DNA of 64,000 nt from Zea mays (lineage: Eukaryota; Streptophyta; Magnoliopsida; Poales; Poaceae). Both the position numbers and the translations under genes were made by a program. Where the stretch lies: the NCBI RefSeq assembly GCF_902167145.1, contig NC_050096.1, positions 81,774,683-81,838,682 on the forward strand. Direction: 5' to 3'. Below are positions 57,671-64,000 of this stretch, piece after piece (within the stretch, counting starts at the first letter, position 1; each line of letters begins with the position of its first letter). The notes beneath the pieces are model-generated. The model made no database searches, was not told the origin of the DNA, and was given only the letters and a program-made list of their open reading frames with translations.

Positions 57671-58602
57671 GGTCTACTAACAAATCTACTTGTGGAGAGT
57701 TTAGTAGGATAATGGTACAAAAATTCGAGATGTCTATGATGGGGGAGTTGAAGTACTTCCTAGGATTTCAAGTGAAGCAACTCCAAGAGGGCACCTTCAT
57801 CAGCCAAACGAAGTACACTCAAGACATACTCACCAAGTTTGGAATGAAGGATGCCAAGCCCATCAAGGCACCCATGGGAACCAATGGGCATCTCGACCTC
57901 GACACAGGAGGTAAATCCGTAGATTAAAAGGTATACCGGTCGATGATAGGATCTTTACTCTATTTATGTGCATCTCGACCAGATATTATGCTTTCCATAT
58001 GCATGTGTGCAAGATTCCAAGCCGATCCTAAGGAAGTTCACCTTAGGGCCGTGAAACGAATCTTGAGATATTTAGTTCAAACTCCTAAGTTTGGTCTTTG
58101 GTACCCCAGGGGATCCACTTTTGATTTATTAGGTTATTCAGATGCTGATTGGGCATGGTGTAAGATTGATAGAAATAGCACATCAGGGACTTGTCAGTTC
58201 TTGGGAAGATCCCTGGTGTCTTGGGCTTCAAAGAAACAAAACTCAGTAGCTCTTTCAACCGCCAAAGCCGAGTACATTGCCGCAGGCCATTGTTGCGCGC
58301 AATTGCTTTGGATGAGGCAAACCCTTAGGGACTATGGTTACAAATTAACTAAAGTCCCTCTCCTATGTGATAATGAGAGTGCAATCCGCATGGCGGATAA
58401 TCCCGTTGAGCACAGCCGCACTAAGCATATAGCCATTCGGTATCACTTTTTGAGGGATCACCAACAAAGAGGGGATATCGAGATAGCCTATGTGAGCACC
58501 AAAGAACAATTAGTCGATATCTTCACCAAGCCATTAGATGAGAAAACCTTTACCAAACTTAGGCATGAGCTAAACATTCTTGATTCTAGGAATTTTGATT
58601 GA
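57671..58602 (+). pseudogene. pol: Copia pol of Y, part 2: end of RT and RNase H
   Basis: Resumes after the GGTCT duplication with STNKSTCGEFSR, completes RT ([13 protein letters not shown]) and contains the copia RNase H (LGYSDADWAWC, ALSTAKAEYIA, LLCDNESAI, RTKHIAIRYHFLRD) to the stop at 58600-58602. One TAA at 57925-57927 (Gln in element B). The downstream RNase H is otherwise intact. Confidence 0.93.
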
Positions 58603-59408
58603 TATTTTGCACACATAGCTCATTTATGTATCTTTGGTCATCCCTCTTTCATTTGCTATGACTGATGTGGTTTTCAAGTGGATTTCATGCTAAGTCATAG
58701 ATTGAAAGGGAAATGGAGTCCTCGGCGAAGACAAGGCTTCCACTCCACTCCATCGTATTATTTCTCCTTCGCCGTCACTCCGCACCGCTCTCCAATTTGG
58801 TATAATCTTCACTCATATATTGTTTACCAAAGGGGGAGAGAAAGTAAAAAGGCTTATATTTCACTCACAAGTATCCGTTTTTGGCGATTCATGCCAAAGG
58901 GGGAGAAAGTATTAGCCCAAAGCAAAAGGACCGCACCACCACCAATTTCAAAAAATGTAGTCTTTTCAATATGTATTAAAGAAGTTTTTCAATTGGTATC
59001 TTATTTTTGATATAATTTCAAATTGGTATGACCTCTTTCAAAATTAATATCTAAAACCCTCTTGAACACTAAGAGGAAAATTTCATTGAGGGGAGTTTTG
59101 TTTAGTCAAAGGAAAAACATTTGAAACTGGGGGAGAAAATTTCAAATCATAAAAATGCTTCTCAAAATCTTATTCATATACCTTTGACTATTTGAAAAAG
59201 ACTTTGAAAAAGAATTTCCAAAACATTTGCAAAAACCAAACAAGTGGTGCAAGCGTGGTCCAAAATGTTAAAAGAAATAAAGCAATCCATGCATATCCTA
59301 TGAATGTATAAATTGGTTTAATTCCAAGCAACCTTTGCACTTACAGTATGCAAACTAGTTCAATTCTGCACTTATGTATTTGCTTTGGTTTGTGTTGGCA
59401 TCAATCAC
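58603..59408 (+). other. 3' region of Y with repeated polypurine motifs
   Basis: About 800 nt after pol, no env-like ORF. AAAGGGGGAGA-type purine motifs occur at 58829-58844, 58896-58909 and 59129-59139 in addition to the true tract before the LTR. Multiple polypurine tracts are a known Sirevirus trait. Confidence 0.8.
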
Positions 59409-59423
59409 CAAAAAGGGGGAGAT
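59409..59423 (+). other. Polypurine tract of Y
   Basis: AAAAAGGGGGAGAT directly before the 3' LTR start TGAAAGGG. Confidence 0.9.
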
Positions 59424-59801
59424 TGAAAGGGAAATAGGGTCAAACCTTTTCCTAAATGATTTTGGTGGTTGAATTGCCCAACACAAATAATTGGACTAAC
59501 TAGTTTGCTCTAGATCATAAGTTCTACAGGTGCAAAAGGTTCACAGTAAACCAATACAAAGCTCAAAGAAAGGGTTCAAAAAGAAAGGAGCAAAGCAACC
59601 GAAGGCTGCCCTGGTCTGGCGCACCGGACAGTGTCCGGTGCACTAGGGAGAATCACTCTGAACTGCTCAGCTTCGGGAATTCGGGGAGCCCCTCCGCTAT
59701 AATTCACCAGACTGTCCGGTGTGCCATGTGGAGTAACAGCTACAGCGCCAACTGTCGAATGCAAAAGTGTACAGTGAACAGTGAACAGTGCGGACTACGC
59801 G
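59424..59801 (+). repeat. 3' LTR of Y, cut by Huck-2
   Basis: First 378 bp of the LTR, close to 21610-21990. It ends in CGGACTACGCG where the Huck-like LTR begins; the presumed duplication is ACGCG (59797-59801), right copy off window. Confidence 0.92.
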
Positions 59802-61478
59802 TGTCGGCGTTTCGAGACCGGGGGGTCCCCAAGCCGACGAGTGAGTGTGCTGCGTGCCCCAGCCCAGATGGGTCGAGCGCGTGGGCGAGCGCGAAGGGGG
59901 GAGTGGCGAGGTGGCCGGAGACGGGCGTGAGAGAGGTGGAGATCCCGCGGCCTTCGTGTTCGTCCCGCGCCCAGGTCGGGTGCGCTTGCAGTAGGGGGGT
60001 TACAAGCGTCCACGCGGGTGAGGGAAGCGAGCGGCCCCAAGAGAGCGCCTGTCTCGTCCTCGTCCCCGCGCGGCCAACCCTCTCTAAGAAGGCCCTGGTC
60101 CTTCCTTTTATAGTCGTAAGGAGAGGATCCAGGTGTACAACGGGGGGTGTAGCAGAGTGCTACGTGTCTAGCAGAGAGAGAGCTAGCGCCCTAGGTACAT
60201 GCCAATGTGGCAGCCGGAGAGGTCTTGGCACCTTGCTGGCGTGATGTCGTGGCTGTCGGAGGAGCAACGGAGCCTGGCGGAGGGACAGCTGTAGGAGCGG
60301 TCGAGTCCTTGCTGACGTCGCCTTGCTTCCGTAAGAGAGCTGAAAGCCGCCGTCGTCACAGAGCTTGCGGAGCGCCATCATTGTCCATCTGGCGGAGCTA
60401 GCCAGATGGGACGCCGGTCTTGTTCTCCGTGACCCGAGTCGGCTCAGGGTAGGATGATGATGTCGCTTCCTGTTGACGTGGCGGGCCTGTGCCCTAGGTC
60501 GGGCGACGTGGGGGCTCCTCCGAAGCCGGGGTCGAGTCTGTCTTCCGTGGCCGAGGCCGAGCCCCCGGGTCGGGCGAGGCGGAGATCGTTCGGCCGAGGC
60601 CAGGGCGGAGTCCGAGCCCTGGGGTCGGGCGAGGCGGAGTTTGTTCGACCGAGGCCAGGGCGGAGTCCGAGCCCTGGGGTCGGGCGAGGCGGAGTTTCGT
60701 CGTCTTCTGGGGCTGAGCCCGAGTCCGAGCCCTGGGGTCGGGCGGAGCGGAGTTCGCCGTCTTCCGGGTCTTAGCCCGAGTCCGAGCCCTGGGGTCGGGC
60801 AGAGCAGAGTTCGCCGTCTTCCGGGTCTTAGCCCGAGTCCGAGCCCTGGGGTCGGGCGGAGCGGAGTTCGCCGTCTTCCGGGTCTTAGCCCGAGTCCGAG
60901 CCCTGGGGTCGGGCGGAGCGGAGTTCGCCGTCTTCCGGGTCTTAGCCCGAGTCCGAGCCCTGGGGTCGGGCGGAGCGGAGTTTTCTATGGCGCCTTTGGC
61001 CAGGCCTGACTGCCTGTCAGACTCACTCTGTCGAGTGGCACTGCAGTCGGAGTGGCGCAGGCGGCGCTGTCCTTCTGTCAGACCGGTCAGTGGAGCGGTG
61101 GAGTGACGGCGGTCACTTCGGCTCTGTCGGGGGGCGCGTGTCAGGATAAAGGTGTCAGGCCACATTTGCGTTAAATGCTCCTGCAACCTGGTCAGTCGGC
61201 GCGGCGATTTAGTCAGGGTTGCTTCTAAGCGAAGCCAAGGCCTCGGGCGAGCCGGAGGTGTGTCCGCCGTAAAAAGGGGGGCCTCGGGCGAGACGGAAGT
61301 CTCTCGAGGTCGGCTGCCCTTGGCCGAGGGTAGGCTCGGGCGAAGCGTGATCGAGTCACTCGTGTGGACTGATCCCTGACTTAATCGGACCCATCAGGCC
61401 TTTGCAGCTTTATGCTGATGGGGGTTACCAGCTGATAATTAGGCGTCTTGAGGGTACCCCTAATTATGGTCCCCGACA
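59802..61478 (-). repeat. 3' LTR of Huck-2 (1677 bp)
   Basis: TGTCGGCGTTTCGAGACC ... CCCCGACA. TATA box on minus at 60104-60112. Contains the 57-bp minisatellite at 60600-60985. Confidence 0.9.
60600..60985. repeat. 57-bp minisatellite inside the Huck-2 LTR, seven copies
   Basis: The core TCCGAGCCCTGGGGTCGGGC recurs at 60611, 60666, 60724, 60781, 60838, 60895 and 60952. The last five units are exactly 57 bp apart and nearly identical; the first two are variants. Because 57 is a multiple of three, it produces repetitive open frames on both strands (PSPSPGVGRSG and PPDPRARTRAK) that I do not regard as genes. Confidence 0.93.
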
Positions 61479-64000
61479 GTAGCCCCCGAGCCTCGAAGGG
61501 AGTGTTAGCACTCGCTTGGAGGCTTTCGTCGCACTTTTTTGCAAGGGGACCAGCCTTTCTCGGTTGCATTTTGTTCCGGTGGGTGCGCGCGAGCGCACCC
61601 GCCGGGTGTAGCCCCCGAGGCCTCGGAGGAGTGGTTACACTCCTTCGAGGTCTTAATGCCTTGCGTAATGCTTTGGCTGGTCTGGTTGTTCCCTCATGCG
61701 AACTGGCCGTAGCCCGGGTGCACGGTCGGGGCCCAAGCTCTCGGGCTGGTATGTTGACGCTGTCAACGGTTTGGCCGGAGCCGGGTTTGCGAGAGCAGCC
61801 CCCGAGCCTCCGCACAGGGCGAGAGGACGATCAGGGACAGACTCGGCTTTTTTTACATACGCCCCTACGTCGCCTTTCCGCGAGGAGGAGGGGGGAGAGC
61901 GCCATGTTACCCTCGATGGGCGCCGAACATGGTGTCTCCGGTGAGCTGCAAGCGGGTAATCCGAGTGAACGTCCGTGCCCCGTTCGTTGGGGGTCGGCTA
62001 GGGGCCTAGAGGCACGCCCAAAAGTACCTGCGGGTGATTTGCCGGACCCGGTCCCCTGGCGATGGGGTCCGAGGGCTCGATGCCTCCCTCCGATGGGATT
62101 CCGTTACAAGATCGTTCCCGCTGGTCTCGGAAATGTCCTAGGGTACCTCGGGAGCGCAGTCCGAGCCTTGGTTATGTATCGAACGTACCCCTGGTCATCC
62201 CTCGCTCGGCGTCTGAGGCGACTGTGAACCCTTAGGGGGCCAGCCTTCGAACCCCTGATCAGTAATGGGCGCGGAGCCCGAGTAGCCTGAGGCGGCCATG
62301 GAGCCCTTCGGGGGGCTGGCCTTCGAACCCCTGACCAGTAGTGGGTGTCGGGCCCACGCGATCTGAGGCGACTGTTGAACCCCTCGGGGGGCCAGCCTTC
62401 GAACCTCTGATCAGTAGGGGGGGGGCTCGGAGCCCGGTTCCTTCACAGAGAAGGATCCTCTTCGGGGTATCCCCCTTTCCTGGTCCCTGTTGCAAGAGAT
62501 AGAGAAAGAGGAAAAAGGAAAAGGATACGAAATCGAACGACGTGGCGTACCTTTTTTGGCGCGGTTATTACGGCGAAGGCGAAGCGTCGCCCGCTTCTCC
62601 TGCCAGAGGCGCCGCGTGTCCCGCCGCGGAGTTAATGCGACGGGGCGAGTGGTTGGCGGGGCAGCTGTTGCGCGTGCGCGAGTCGTTCGAGGAACGGATC
62701 ACGGGTGCACCGTCTTCACGCCGTGGGAGGAGGCTCTCTTGCTGTCCCAGGATGGGACGCGAGCCTGGCTGACGACGTGACTTCTGCGCCCGCCCGCCTG
62801 CCACCGCCATTACTGCCGGCCCACTTTCGGCCGCTTTGACCGTCGCGCCAGGCTGGCGCCGCTGGGTCGCCTCGAGTCGCGGCACAGGCTCCGCGACCGA
62901 AGAGGTGCGACGGTGGAACAAGTGGTGGTGCGGTTGCTCGCATGCAGCAACTGGCACGCTGGTTGCGCGACGCGTGGGCCTGGGCCTCCAAGCCGGCGTG
63001 TCAGAAGTTGGAGAAGCGCGCCCACCTGGCGCGGTTGCATGCCGCCTGCATGGCTGCCCGCCCCTTTCGCCCGTTGGCCTGGGCGAAAGTGGGGAATCGC
63101 TTGTAACCGCTGGGCGGTTGTGTGCACCGCGCGCGGCGGTTTGGCTTCTTCTGCTTCTGAGCTGGTTTGCATGACATGCGGGACCCAGCCCCCGCGCCGC
63201 AGGGGAGGGCCTTGGAGCGTGTTGGAGAAGACTCGGCCCGTGGCGTTTGGGGGCGCACGTAGGGAGAGTCGCCTTTAAAAGGAGGGCGACCCCTTTCGGA
63301 AGGCAACCATGTCTTCTTCCTCCCTTATGCGTCGTGTCTTTCCATCTTCCAAGCCCCCGGATGGGGGGTACCCGCCGTCTTTCCGCCTCCTCGTTGGAGG
63401 AACGCAACTCCGTGGGAGTTGGTACCTTTCAGCCATCGTTCGGCTTCAAGGATTTTCATCACGCAGCCCGGCCGCATCCCCCCACCGGCGGTCACCCAAG
63501 ATGGAGACCTCCAGTTTGGCGGTGGGGGAAAGCGAGCCAAGCTGCGGCCTTTACCCCTCCCTTGGCCTTAAGGATTTTCGTCATCCAGGCCAAGATGGAG
63601 GATGAGGCGAGTCGGGGGGCTGTCCCCGCATGGGTCGGTTGCCCTTCTCTTCCCCCGGTGCCTGGGGGAGAATGGCATCCTCCAGTCTCACGGAGACTTC
63701 CTCCAGCCATGCCGGGATAGGTAGGCCGCCGTTACTCGACTAGGGCGCCGGTAGCCCTGGGTCTCCGTCTCCCGGCCTGAATGGCTGGTTCTCGTCCTCT
63801 GCGGGCGAGAGCCCCCCTGTCGTAACATCTGCCTCGAAGCTGCTGCCGAAGCCGCTTCGCCGCCTGGGGCGGGGGTGGTTGTCGTCGTAATCAGAACGGG
63901 CGGCGGCGAGCCGCTCGTCAGTCTTCTGTTGCTCCGCGGGCCCTCCCCATGGAGTGGGGTTGTTCGTACCTGCGGAGGGGGAACCGGAGTTCCGTTTGTA
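61479..64000 (-). other. 3' interior of Huck-2
   Basis: Non-pol 3' region, homologous to Huck-1 45464-48592. Polypurine tract at its left edge; diverged 77-bp-type repeats at about 62205-62420; a TTTAAAA box at 63274-63280 and an ATG at 63309 on + at the same place as in Huck-1. No intact gene is recognised. Confidence 0.7.

Larger units (their letters stand above)
21610..59801 (+). mobile_element. Opie-like Sirevirus element Y (interrupted, recombined)
   Basis: It begins TGAAAGGG at 21610 after ATAAC. Its 5' LTR survives only to 22207, where element X is inserted. Its interior resumes near 40621 (gag C-terminus), continues through pol to 58602, and its 3' LTR starts at 59424, cut at 59801 by another element. 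The LTR pieces at 21610 and 59424 match each other far better (a few percent difference by eye) than either matches the X LTR at 22208, so they belong together. The middle of Y (rest of LTR, primer site, N-terminal gag) is missing. Confidence 0.75.
59802..64000 (-). mobile_element. Second Huck-like element (Huck-2), partial
   Basis: A 3' LTR and 2.5 kb of 3' interior in minus orientation; the window ends before pol. The interior follows 45464-48592 of Huck-1 throughout, including the 77-bp array and the antisense ATG region, but the LTR is about 400 bp longer because of a minisatellite. Confidence 0.88.

Noticed and set aside
58603..59408. Env-like ORF downstream of copia pol
   Set aside because: Some Sireviruses carry one, but here only short frames without signal peptide or membrane segments are present.
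60473..61186. Repetitive ORFs of 178 and 230 codons on opposite strands
   Set aside because: Both are products of the 57-bp minisatellite (multiple of three) inside an LTR; no start context or domain.

Overview
The window is plant genomic DNA made entirely of nested LTR retrotransposons. I found no host gene, rRNA, tRNA or CRISPR array. The families point to maize (Zea mays) or a close relative: Opie/Ji-like Ty1-copia Sireviruses whose LTRs are full of CACCGGAC..GTCCGGTG palindromes, a Grande-like and two Huck-like Ty3-gypsy elements of the Tat lineage, and two Del/Tekay-lineage chromoviruses with 3-4 kb LTRs. Family names come from memory of sequence style, element size and LTR length, not from a search.

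Layout. (1) 1-20033: right-hand part of a Grande-like element on +, with the 3' end of pol, a long 3' region holding an antisense gene that has an apparent intron, and a 612-bp 3' LTR. A complete Tekay-type element on - (5320-17577, target duplication CATTA) is nested in the antisense gene. (2) 20034-21609: piece of an Opie/Ji-like pol on -, into which the Grande-like element (left) and another Opie-like element (right) have jumped. (3) 21610-59801: a chimera of two Opie-like elements on +, called Y and X. X jumped into the 5' LTR of Y at its TATA box. A later deletion appears to have fused the integrase of X to the gag of Y near 40620, leaving a 2.04-kb direct repeat. (4) 24062-37732: a complete, young Tekay-type element on - (duplication CAAGG) inside the gag of X. 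(5) 44176-57670: a complete Huck-like element on - (duplication GGTCT), four codons after the YVDD motif of Y reverse transcriptase. (6) 59802-64000: the 3' LTR and 3' internal region of a second Huck-like element on -, inside the 3' LTR of Y and running off the window.

Every coding region encodes retrotransposon replication functions (Gag, protease, reverse transcriptase/RNase H, integrase) or an accessory ORF, and most are broken. The most interesting content is accessory. Both chromoviruses carry an extra ORF between the primer-binding site and gag, in sense. The predicted N-termini of both resemble the histone H3 tail around Lys9: TARKS is identical in both, and in one copy the match extends to STG..PR.QLA. 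Both elements also encode an integrase chromodomain, a module known in this group to read methylated H3 tails. The Grande-like element carries its accessory gene antisense, with its own TATA-like box, a GT-AG phase-0 intron and a reading frame that closes exactly once the nested insertion and a single-base loss are accounted for. Nonsense codons in the older chromovirus are all explained by C-to-T change at CAG (CHG) sites, as expected from decay of methylated DNA.
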